A stretch of DNA of 16,761 nucleotides from Nitrospirota bacterium (GTDB lineage Bacteria > Nitrospirota_A > Leptospirillia > Leptospirillales > Leptospirillaceae): assembly GCA_021844645.1 (NCBI GenBank), contig JAKBTA010000024.1:1-16761 (forward strand), read 5' to 3'. A model generated the notes under the pieces. That model did no database searches. It was given only the letters and a program-made list of their open reading frames with translations, and had not been told where the DNA came from. The position numbers were made by a program, and so were the translations under genes. Shown here piece after piece: positions 8,494 to 14,839 of this stretch; within the stretch, counting starts at the first letter, position 1; each line of letters opens with the position of its first letter.

Positions 8494-8509
8494 TGTGACG
8501 AAGATCACA
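8494..8509. promoter_or_regulatory. CRP/FNR-class operator palindrome
   Basis: TGTGACGAAGATCACA is a perfect TGTGA-N6-TCACA palindrome, the E. coli CRP consensus half-sites with consensus spacing. It lies about 195 bp upstream of the predicted sigma-54 transcription start, in an AT-rich stretch just before the repeat-protein operon. A CRP-family regulator could act here as a distal co-activator or an anti-activator of the enhancer-bound complex, or could drive a second upstream sigma-70 promoter. Whether this organism has a regulator with this specificity is not visible in the window. Confidence 0.65.
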
Positions 8510-8670
8510 CAAAAAGACCGGGGAAAATGTAAAGAGAGAGAACAATTTTAATCATGCAGAAGTTTTAAAATTCCTTACCCTATCTATCATCGGAAACATT
8601 TCTAACAATAACCACATAAAAAATAATAAATATTTTAAACAAGACCTGATTCCTTTGGGATTTTTAGGGA

Positions 8671-8686
8671 TGGCACAGGTATTGCT
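8671..8686 (+). promoter_or_regulatory. Sigma-54 (-24/-12) promoter of the repeat-protein operon
   Basis: TGGCACAGGTATTGCT fits the sigma-54 consensus TGGCAC-N5-TTGCW at every defined position, with GG and GC 12 bp apart. The predicted transcription start is near 8697, giving an untranslated leader of about 87 bases before the ATG at 8784. The AT-rich DNA upstream (about 8510-8640) could help looping to a distal enhancer. A sigma-54 activator gene lies 700 bp upstream on the same strand. Confidence 0.87.
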
Positions 8687-8712
8687 CAAATGTCAACGTT
8701 GTCTCGTATGCC

Positions 8713-8787
8713 ATGATCGAGAACGGCAATGAAGATAATCTGGCGGATTCAAACTTAATCATTCTCTATCTGGAGGATTTAAAATGA
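8713..8787 (+). CDS. Possible 24-residue leader peptide overlapping the repeat-protein start (ATGA)
   Basis: In the predicted leader an ATG at 8713 opens a 24-codon frame whose TGA (8785-8787) overlaps the ATG of the repeat-protein gene (8784-8786). Such ATGA overlaps allow translational coupling. The peptide would start MIENGNEDN and be acidic. There is no Shine-Dalgarno sequence before it, and it begins only about 16 bases after the predicted transcription start, so translation is uncertain. Chance is a real alternative. Confidence 0.25.
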   Translation: MIENGNEDNLADSNLIILYLEDLK

Positions 8788-10376
8788 CAAGAAGCAAAAA
8801 AAGAAAGTTGATGGCGGGATTGACCGCAATGAGCGCAGCAGCCGTTCTTATGGTTGCCAGCCCGGCATGGGCACAATCCGGAACCGGAACAGGAAGTGAC
8901 ACGGCAACAGTGACAGGGAATACGAACAATGCGGACAATGGAGACTCCTTTTCCCGGAGCACTCTCAAAAACACCCAGTCCGGAAAGACCGCTCAGGGAG
9001 CTATTGGCAATGTGAATGCGGGACAGAACAACGGATCAAACAACCAGATCCAGCAGTCCATTTCCGTTGGGGTTGATCAGGGTCCCGGTTCTTCGGCGAT
9101 CGGAACTGTCGATGCATCAAGTTCCAATGGTGCAACAGTCAATACCAACAAAAACACCCTGGGTGGCTATGACAGTGGTGGCACAATGAAAACCGATTCC
9201 GGACAAACACTTACAAACACCATCATGAATTCAAGCTTTTCTGGTGCATCCGGGAATGTCAACGATGTCCAAAACAACGGCTCCAACAACGCCATGGGAC
9301 AAAACACGTCAGTGGGAGTTTCACTTTCGTCGGCCTCTGCCAGTTCTTTAAACGCCTCTGCATCCGCATCCAACACGATGACTGGCTCAAGCAACACAAA
9401 CACTGTTACGGATTCCCCATTGAGCAACATGATGCAGGACAATTCGTTTCAGAAAGCCGCCGGGAATATCAATGCCCAGCAGAATAACGGCGCGAACAAT
9501 GCCATCCAGCAGGCAACTGCCGTGGGATATGTTGGCGGTCCGGTGAGCGGGTTCTCCTCCATTGGCGCAAGCTCCAACAGTGCAGCCCTGACGAACAACA
9601 CCTCGACTATTGACGGAAAACTGGATGACCCATCAAACATGATCAAGGGCTTTTCATTCCAGGGTGTCGCAGGCGATGTCAATGTCCAGCAAAACAACGG
9701 CGCGAACAATGCCCTGCAACAGAGTACAGCAGTGGGGATTTCAACGTCTCCTCCCGGAACGCCAGCAACGACAGCCCCCCCGATTGTTGATCCGAATGTC
9801 TCAAACATCGGGAGCACGACAAAAAGCACTAGTATTGTCATCCCCAGCATGATGACCAACACACTCCAGAACAGCTCTTTTGCGGGTGCCACAGGCCAAA
9901 TCAATGTCCAGCAGAACAACGGTGCAAACAATGTCCTGCAACAGGCAACTGCAGTCGATGTAGTCGGTGGCAGCTATAGTGGGGTATTCGCACCCATGAG
10001 TATGGCACAAACGGCTACCGTCACCTCCGATACAAACTCTGTGAGTTCTTCGCCACTTTCGAACTCGATTCAGAATAGTTCATTCGATGGTGCCAAGGGC
10101 AATATCAATGTTCAGCAGGATAATGGCTCGAACAATGTCGATCAGCAAGGAATCGAGGTCGGGGTCAACAGCGCAGTTTCTTCTCTTATCGCTGCCACAT
10201 CCTCCAGCACCTTGAGCGGGACGGTTTCCGGCAATTCGGCAACCCTCACCAACGTTGCTCTGACAAACACGCTTTCTGGCAACGCATTTCAGAAAGCAAC
10301 AGGAAACATGAATATTTCTCAGAACAACGGCAGCAACGGCTCCATTCAGCAGTCCATTTCGGTCGCTGTCCACTAA
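8784..10376 (+). CDS. Secreted amyloid-like protein with seven N/Q-rich repeats (putative major Fap-like fibre subunit)
   Basis: 530 residues; ATG with GGAGG seven bases upstream. A signal peptide (KKRK, hydrophobic core, cleavage after AWA near residue 31) directs export. The mature part is rich in Asn, Gln, Ser, Gly and Thr and has no Cys. It carries seven copies of a roughly 36-residue unit with consensus like SFxxAxGNINVQQNNGANNAIQQATAV. The central GN begins near residues 75, 157, 227, 297, 371, 439 and 507, a period of about 70, with Ser/Thr/Ala-rich linkers between. Regular Asn/Gln ladders of this kind are characteristic of functional amyloids such as curli CsgA and Pseudomonas FapC/FapB, and the GNI-N-Gln pattern resembles Fap repeats. 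It is first behind the sigma-54 promoter and followed by a hairpin, as expected for the most abundant product. Fibre formation is inferred. A non-amyloid beta-solenoid adhesin is the main alternative. Confidence 0.85.
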   Translation: MTRSKKRKLMAGLTAMSAAAVLMVASPAWAQSGTGTGSDTATVTGNTNNADNGDSFSRSTLKNTQSGKTAQGAIGNVNAGQNNGSNNQIQQSISVGVDQGPGSSAIGTVDASSSNGATVNTNKNTLGGYDSGGTMKTDSGQTLTNTIMNSSFSGASGNVNDVQNNGSNNAMGQNTSVGVSLSSASASSLNASASASNTMTGSSNTNTVTDSPLSNMMQDNSFQKAAGNINAQQNNGANNAIQQATAVGYVGGPVSGFSSIGASSNSAALTNNTSTIDGKLDDPSNMIKGFSFQGVAGDVNVQQNNGANNALQQSTAVGISTSPPGTPATTAPPIVDPNVSNIGSTTKSTSIVIPSMMTNTLQNSSFAGATGQINVQQNNGANNVLQQATAVDVVGGSYSGVFAPMSMAQTATVTSDTNSVSSSPLSNSIQNSSFDGAKGNINVQQDNGSNNVDQQGIEVGVNSAVSSLIAATSSSTLSGTVSGNSATLTNVALTNTLSGNAFQKATGNMNISQNNGSNGSIQQSISVAVH

Positions 10377-10396
10377 GAACAAGCTCTGGGAGAAAG

Positions 10397-10430
10397 GCCG
10401 GGAGACAATGGATCCCGGCCCTCCTTTTGT
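10397..10430 (+). terminator. Hairpin with T-rich tail after the major repeat gene (partial terminator)
   Basis: GGCCGGGA (10397-10404) pairs perfectly with TCCCGGCC (10414-10421) around a nine-base loop, followed by CTCCTTTTG. It starts 20 bases after the repeat-protein stop and lies before the next same-strand gene. The short T-run suggests incomplete termination, or a 3' end that stabilises the upstream message, so that the first gene is made in excess over the rest of the operon. Confidence 0.65.
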
Positions 10431-10469
10431 CTATTGATGGATGATGGCTGAAAACAGAGGGAAACAAGA

Positions 10470-10871
10470 ATGAACACGAAAAAATGGTCTGAAAGCCTGA
10501 AGGGAAAAGCCACTTTTTTGCTCACCCTGACAGCTCTCGTTGTTTTTTCCGATACTGCATGGGCCGGCGATCTGTTCGAGGACGCTCCTTCCTCTCCCTA
10601 TCGGGGAAACTCCGATTTTCTGGAATATCCCGTATCGCATCAAGTCCTTTCCAACACCAGGGGAATGGGGGGATTTTCATTTACCAATGATGGTCAGATT
10701 TCGGCAACGTTAAACGGAACATTATCCTCCACGGTAACGTCAAGCCAGATGAATAACAATATTTCCGGACATGCGTTGGGCTCTGCCTCGGGCGTCGTCA
10801 ATGTGATTCAAAATACGGGGAGCAACGTCGTTATCCAGAATCTGGTGCAATTAAATGTTTCCATGCATTAG
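10470..10871 (+). CDS. Small secreted protein with one amyloid-type repeat (putative minor subunit or nucleator)
   Basis: 133 residues; ATG with a GAGGG-like site about ten bases upstream. A signal peptide ends at AWA (cleavage near residue 32). The C-terminal 40 residues, NISGHALGSASGVVNVIQNTGSN onward in pattern, form a single divergent copy of the unit repeated seven times in the preceding protein. Both proteins end in a short strand closing with His (SVAVH versus NVSMH). In the middle is NTRGMGGFSF (GG at 67-68), which resembles LERMRGGFFL in the protein at 11750-12316. One repeat plus a unique N-terminal half suits a minor component or nucleator, as CsgB or FapB are to their major subunits. 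The role is inferred from similarity and order. It lies just after the hairpin at 10397-10430 and eight bases before the peptidase gene. Confidence 0.75.
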   Translation: MNTKKWSESLKGKATFLLTLTALVVFSDTAWAGDLFEDAPSSPYRGNSDFLEYPVSHQVLSNTRGMGGFSFTNDGQISATLNGTLSSTVTSSQMNNNISGHALGSASGVVNVIQNTGSNVVIQNLVQLNVSMH

Positions 10872-10878
10872 GAAATGA

Positions 10879-11691
10879 TTGGTGGAGCCATTTATTCGGA
10901 AAGAAAAACGGAAGCTGACGGCAGAGAATCACGAGAAAGGGAATCACCTGAACAGGATCCTCTTTTTCATCCCTGTCATTTACAGTTTCTGGATGCTTTT
11001 CGGCATTCCTCCAGCAGAGGCAGGGGTTATCCTTCCCTTTGGGCCACCGGGATTCATCACGGTACATAACAAAAGCGTCCGGGAACTCCGTTTTGCAAAT
11101 GTACAACCCCAGCAATTTGATTTCAGCTGTGGATCAGCCGCCGTTGCAACATTGATGACCTATAGTTTTGATCGGCCGACAACTGAGCAGGAAGCCTTCA
11201 AGTATATGTACCTTCATGGAGATAAAAATAAGATCCGGAAGGAAGGCTTCTCTCTTCTTGATATCAAGTCATTCCTGGGATCGATCGGATACCTGGCCGA
11301 CGGATACCGGATCTCGCTGGATCGACTCCAGCAGGTTCACCTTCCGGCAATCGCCCTGATTCAGGTCCATGGGTACAAACACTTTGTCGTCATCAAAGGG
11401 GTCACGAACCGCCAGGTATTGATAGGGGACTCGGCTTTCGGGCTCCGGATCGAATCGCGCAAGCGATTTGTCCGGCAGTGGCAGGGGGATCTTTTCTTTA
11501 TGGTCCACTCCGGAAAAAACCTTATGTTTGGGCGAAAAACCTTTAATAGCCCATCCGAATGGACTGCAGCGGGGGTCAAGGGTCCGACCCATCTTGCCAG
11601 GATTGTCCCGGATGTCTGGACCATGATTTTGACCGAAGGGGGGCCCAATCAGTTCGAGTTGGGAGGATTTGCAAAGATTGGAATTCCATAA
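10879..11691 (+). CDS. C39-family cysteine peptidase, FapD-like, exported
   Basis: 270 residues from TTG at 10879 (AGGA five bases before; the adjacent GTG at 10882 is equally possible). A signal peptide (NRILFFIPVIYSFW core, cleavage after AEA) sends it to the periplasm. The C39 catalytic set is complete: Gln78 and Cys84 in QQFDFSCGSAA, His168 in GYKHFVVI and Asp184 in LIGDSAFG. There is no ABC-transporter domain, so this is the free-standing type found as FapD in Pseudomonas fap operons rather than a bacteriocin exporter. C39 enzymes usually cut after double-glycine motifs; both neighbouring small secreted proteins carry such a motif. It sits between those two genes, seven bases after the first and about 60 bases before the GTG start of the second, which supports a maturation or quality-control role in fibre export. 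That role is inferred; the peptidase fold is well supported. Confidence 0.88.
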   Translation: MVEPFIRKEKRKLTAENHEKGNHLNRILFFIPVIYSFWMLFGIPPAEAGVILPFGPPGFITVHNKSVRELRFANVQPQQFDFSCGSAAVATLMTYSFDRPTTEQEAFKYMYLHGDKNKIRKEGFSLLDIKSFLGSIGYLADGYRISLDRLQQVHLPAIALIQVHGYKHFVVIKGVTNRQVLIGDSAFGLRIESRKRFVRQWQGDLFFMVHSGKNLMFGRKTFNSPSEWTAAGVKGPTHLARIVPDVWTMILTEGGPNQFELGGFAKIGIP

Positions 11692-11749
11692 GCGTTCATC
11701 GGTCCGGCAACAAATTCTAGACATAGGGTGTCATTGGAGGAAGGTCAAC

Positions 11750-12316
11750 GTGAATAGAGACAGACGCCAGGATTGGAATAAAAAAATGAAAAAGGGATTT
11801 CTGTCTCGTTCAGTCCTTTTTGTAGCCGTGATCTTCTCTTCTTTTTTTTCTGGCGAAGTGGTTTACGCAAACCCAATCGCTCCTGTTTTCCAGCAAATCC
11901 TGCCAGTGAATAACCAGACCCTCGAGAGGATGAGGGGAGGATTTTTTCTACAGGGCATGAATTATTCAATCGGAATTACCAGTGCTACCTACATCAATGG
12001 AAATCTCGTCGGCACACAGGCGTTCTACTCATCATTACAGTCCCAGATCGTCAAAATAAATTCCGGCAATGCAACGGTCCAGTCGACAAAGAGCGGGACC
12101 GTTTCTCTGATCCAAGTCGGCCCTGGAAACTCTTCCAGTCTTAATTTGAGCAATCCGCCCCATGCCCTACTGACTGAAATACAGAACACAATGAACAATG
12201 CTCTCATTCAGCATTATACCGGTCTGAATCTGGCGATCACTCATTCTTCGAACAATATCAATTTTATGACCACCAATAACAGAATCTCCTCGATCGGTTT
12301 TTTTTCGCTGAAATAA
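11750..12316 (+). CDS. Small secreted accessory protein with an RGGF motif, function unknown
   Basis: 188 residues from GTG at 11750, chosen because GGAGG at 11736-11740 lies nine bases upstream; ATG at 11786 is an alternative, and the longer frame from 11669 overlaps the peptidase gene. A signal peptide ends at VYA (cleavage near residue 40). After it comes LERMRGGFFL (GG at 63-64), similar to TRGMGGFSF in the protein at 10470-10871. Both also share a following NG segment with alternating residues, so they belong to one accessory type. The rest is Asn/Ser-rich with alternating hydrophobic residues (SGTVSLIQVGPGNSSSLNLS; MNNALIQHYTGLNLAI), compatible with beta-structure but lacking the clear Gln-Asn ladder of the major protein. 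I do not recognise the family. It may correspond in role to FapE or another minor Fap component; this is speculation from position. Confidence 0.72.
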   Translation: MNRDRRQDWNKKMKKGFLSRSVLFVAVIFSSFFSGEVVYANPIAPVFQQILPVNNQTLERMRGGFFLQGMNYSIGITSATYINGNLVGTQAFYSSLQSQIVKINSGNATVQSTKSGTVSLIQVGPGNSSSLNLSNPPHALLTEIQNTMNNALIQHYTGLNLAITHSSNNINFMTTNNRISSIGFFSLK

Positions 12317-12380
12317 CGATCTCTCAAAAAACACTGTTTTCACTTAACAGAATTTTATCATTTCTTAACAAGGAGCCATC

Positions 12381-12839
12381 ATGGAACCTATCATCACTTC
12401 AGAGGAAATCAAGGCACTCATGGCCGACATAAGGGTTTTTGACGGGAATCCCAAAAAAGCTCCATTGAGAGAAAAAGACTCACCATGGAACTCGTTGCCG
12501 GATCAACTCGCAACTTTCGAAAACTGCGTCATCCTCTCGGATCAATATGAGTTAATCCTCTGGATTAATGAAGACTTTCTCATCATGACCCGGAAAGAAA
12601 GAGAAACACTCAGGAAAAATTCTCCCAAAAGCTCGAAGACCTCTCAGCATGACAATGACATCACCCAAATCATATGGAAGACAGTCCTTGGCGGGAAGAC
12701 CTTTACAGCAAACCTCCCCGATCAAAACAATCATCATTCCCCATGCCAATATGAAGTCATCATCATCCCCATCCACAAACCAACAGCATTAAAAATATCG
12801 GATACTTCCCGTATTTCCATGATGGATAACCCCCAATAA
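12381..12839 (+). CDS. Small PAS-like protein
   Basis: 152 residues; ATG with AAGGAG five bases upstream. There is no signal peptide, unlike its neighbours, so it is cytoplasmic. Residues about 48-130 follow a PAS pattern: NCVILSDQYELILWINEDFLIMT matches the opening strands and first helix, and IIWKTVLGGKTFTANL plus YEVIIIPI match the W-GK-W-G segment and the last strands. The central GY-E-LG helix turn is degenerate and no output domain follows. The same frame continues open for 44 codons beyond the TAA (12840-12974), so the gene may have been longer. It lies between an accessory gene and the beta-barrel gene and could be a regulatory partner or a leftover of a larger sensor. The PAS assignment is by eye and moderate. 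Confidence 0.6.
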   Translation: MEPIITSEEIKALMADIRVFDGNPKKAPLREKDSPWNSLPDQLATFENCVILSDQYELILWINEDFLIMTRKERETLRKNSPKSSKTSQHDNDITQIIWKTVLGGKTFTANLPDQNNHHSPCQYEVIIIPIHKPTALKISDTSRISMMDNPQ

Positions 12840-12994
12840 TGGAGGTCATATCTCATCGACCCTCAAGGAAAATCCAGGCAGATTCAGGTAGATCGGGATT
12901 GTTTCCCATGGCCTGCAAGGATTGTGTCGCAATTCTGGATGTCTCTTGATGAAAATGGAAACGTTCTCGATTGATAAAGAGGGGGAGGCCGGCT

Positions 12995-13168
12995 ATGAAG
13001 AGGATCTATCAGAACCGTTGTGTCGTTTTTCTGAAAAATGAAAAGATTGAACGCCTTTGCTCCATAAATTCATGTTTGTTAGGGGATCTTAAGAAAAATA
13101 AACCACAGTCCAGCCCAAAAATCCTTTATCGGGGATGGCTGGCTTTGGTTGCAATCATCCGTCGATGA
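12995..13168 (+). CDS. Possible small protein, unknown
   Basis: 57 residues from ATG at 12995. It is notable for an excellent ribosome site: GGGAGG at 12983-12988 with a six-base spacer. The product starts MKRIYQNRCVVFLKNEKIERL, is basic, has three Cys and ends in a short hydrophobic stretch (GWLALVAIIRR). No motif is recognised and there is no signal peptide. The reading frame is short enough to be chance, but the strong ribosome site inside a secretion operon justifies listing it. Confidence 0.3.
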   Translation: MKRIYQNRCVVFLKNEKIERLCSINSCLLGDLKKNKPQSSPKILYRGWLALVAIIRR

Positions 13169-13237
13169 GTACGAAATTCAGAAAAAACTCACGCACATCT
13201 TGCCAGATCCTGTTTTTCACTTATCCTCTTCCCCTCC

Positions 13238-13293
13238 TGTCCCCGCATTCCCCTTCTTGGGCCGTATAGGCCAAGAGGGGGAATGCGGGGACA
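13238..13293. repeat. 25-bp inverted repeat (strong hairpin) upstream of the beta-barrel gene
   Basis: The arm at 13238-13263 (TGTCCCCGCATTCCCC...) is complementary to 13269-13293 with one G-T wobble and one bulged base, around a five-base loop GTATA. No T-run follows on either side. It could be a transcript-stabilising or processing hairpin between operon sections, a bidirectional block, or a small mobile repeat (REP/MITE-like). The first in-frame ATG of the next gene (13283) lies inside the right arm, which argues against that start. Confidence 0.75.
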
Positions 13294-13393
13294 AGAAGTT
13301 CAAATAGAAAGAGTTTCTCCATATCGCTTCCCCGAAACTCATTTGGTGCAACGAAGACATTTTTCGATAACAGAATATGATTCCAGGAAGACT

Positions 13394-14707
13394 ATGATAA
13401 GGAGTATTGTGAGCTACCTAAAAGAATGGGACAAAAAAGCAAAAGAGCTAAACGTGCCTCAATCGTTGAGCACTGTCCCGTGCTTTGTTTTTCACAACTC
13501 TCCCGGGAGAATCATTTCACGCCCGGCATTCCTCTTGCTTTTGCTGTTTTCCCTGGTGCTCTCGCTTGTCTTCCTGAGCCCATCCTATTCACACGGAAAG
13601 TTATCCGGAACCGGAGCGGTTGATGCCTTTGCCGACGATACAAACCCTCCACCTCCAGTTGGCGATGGAACCTCGGGAAGTGATCAGACTGCGCCTCCCC
13701 AGACCCCTGAGGTATCTCCAGCCCCTTCCTCCGATCAAAACAATCAGGAGCAGGAAATTCCGACAAAACCCGTCGGGAAGGCTCCGAAGAACAAGAAAAA
13801 AGCCCCTCTCGTCGAAACTCTCGTCAACACGACGGGCATTCTCGTTCCAAAAGGAAAGCTCGTCATCCAGACATCGGCGCAATATATCTATAACTCTGCA
13901 TCTCAAGTCGCACTCGAAGGATTTACCGTTGTTCCAGCCGTTCTGGTTGGAAGCATCAATATCCAGTCAGTAGACCAGAGTTACTACGTCGGCATGGAAT
14001 CATTTTATTACGGATTAACAAACAGTTTCGAGCTTGAAGCTGATGTTCCCTATGTCTACCGGACCGAGACAACAGTGACCAGCCTTCTGAATACCGGGTC
14101 AAACCAGCAAACCCAGGTCAACACGAGCGGAAACGGATTGGGAGATATAGAGTTCGGGTTCCATTACCAGATCAACCAGTCAGGCAATAACGGCTTCTGG
14201 ATTTTCAACTTCATTTCTAAATCCACGACCGGAACAAACCCCTTTCAGATCCCCGTTGATCCTCAAACCGGAGTTCTGGTGTCCCAACCGACGGGAACCG
14301 GCTTCTGGTCATTTTATCCCAGCATGACCGTTGTTTTTCCTTTGGACCCTGTCGTTTTTTATGCCAATGCTGGATATGTATACAACCTTCCCCGGAATTT
14401 TGGAGGAACAGTCGGAGATATCAATCCCGGAAACGAAACCAACATCAGTTTTGGAGCCGGTTTTTCATTAAATGAAAAGGCCTCCTTCAGTCTGGGTTAC
14501 GACCAGATTTCTGTCTGGGCGCCAACCGAAAATGGAGCCCCGATCCCGCTGACCCGAATGTTGCAAATGGGCATGATGATGTTCGGCTACTCCTATACTG
14601 TCGGACCATCACAGTACTACCTTCTCAACCTTGCAACGGGTGTTACCCCGGATGCACCGAATGTTCAGATTACATTGAGTGTCCCCTTAATGTTCAATTT
14701 CCCTTAG
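13394..14707 (+). CDS. Outer-membrane beta-barrel, FapF-like exporter (putative)
   Basis: 437 residues from ATG at 13394 (AGGA five bases before). An upstream in-frame ATG at 13283 would give 474 but lies inside a strong hairpin. After a long basic N-region comes a hydrophobic segment (AFLLLLLFSLVLSLVFL, about 45-61), a signal peptide or anchor. A low-complexity Pro/Gln/Ser/Lys linker of about 80 residues follows. The last 290 residues show alternating amphipathic strands with aromatic girdles (LVIQTSAQYIY, YYVGMESFYYGLTNSFELEADVPYVYR, FGFHYQI, FSLGYDQISVW) and end in LSVPLMFNFP with a terminal strand. This resembles barrel proteins next to C39 peptidases in Fap systems, where FapF is a trimeric pore secreting the fibre subunits. 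FapF has an N-terminal coiled coil where this has a Pro-rich linker. The barrel is well supported; export of the repeat protein is inferred. Confidence 0.82.
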   Translation: MIRSIVSYLKEWDKKAKELNVPQSLSTVPCFVFHNSPGRIISRPAFLLLLLFSLVLSLVFLSPSYSHGKLSGTGAVDAFADDTNPPPPVGDGTSGSDQTAPPQTPEVSPAPSSDQNNQEQEIPTKPVGKAPKNKKKAPLVETLVNTTGILVPKGKLVIQTSAQYIYNSASQVALEGFTVVPAVLVGSINIQSVDQSYYVGMESFYYGLTNSFELEADVPYVYRTETTVTSLLNTGSNQQTQVNTSGNGLGDIEFGFHYQINQSGNNGFWIFNFISKSTTGTNPFQIPVDPQTGVLVSQPTGTGFWSFYPSMTVVFPLDPVVFYANAGYVYNLPRNFGGTVGDINPGNETNISFGAGFSLNEKASFSLGYDQISVWAPTENGAPIPLTRMLQMGMMMFGYSYTVGPSQYYLLNLATGVTPDAPNVQITLSVPLMFNFP

Positions 14708-14839
14708 GCGCAGGATCTGAAGTCATAACGAAGGACAGTGCTCATTGAAGAAATTACTGGAACAACTCAGGGGGAGCGAAGAATCCAGCTCATCGCTTTT
14801 GACCCGTCGCATCCCCAGAATATATGGAGGGCTCATTTC

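Larger units (their letters stand above)
12840..13393. other. Spacer between the PAS-like and beta-barrel genes
   Basis: No firm gene. It holds the open continuation of the PAS frame to 12974, a small candidate gene at 12995-13168 and a 25-bp hairpin at 13238-13293, each described separately. Bases 13294-13393 are AT-rich leader of the beta-barrel gene. No sigma-54 promoter is seen, though an internal promoter here would explain the gap in an otherwise tight cluster. Confidence 0.45.

Noticed and set aside
9449..9931. 160-residue minus-strand frame opposite the repeat-protein gene
   Set aside because: It is a mirror of the repeat codons; its periodic Cys/Leu/Phe segments copy the repeat period of the sense gene.
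8784..10376. Regular DNA repeats that could suggest a CRISPR array or tandem satellite
   Set aside because: The period is about 210 bp, variable, and explained by protein repeats in a single open frame.
10875..11069. 64-residue frame starting with ATG just after the small repeat protein
   Set aside because: It overlaps the C39 peptidase gene in another frame, and the peptidase frame carries the signal peptide and catalytic residues.
12839..12946. Short frame starting at the TAATG after the PAS gene
   Set aside because: Only about 35 codons, no motif; the continuing PAS frame in the same bases looks more protein-like.
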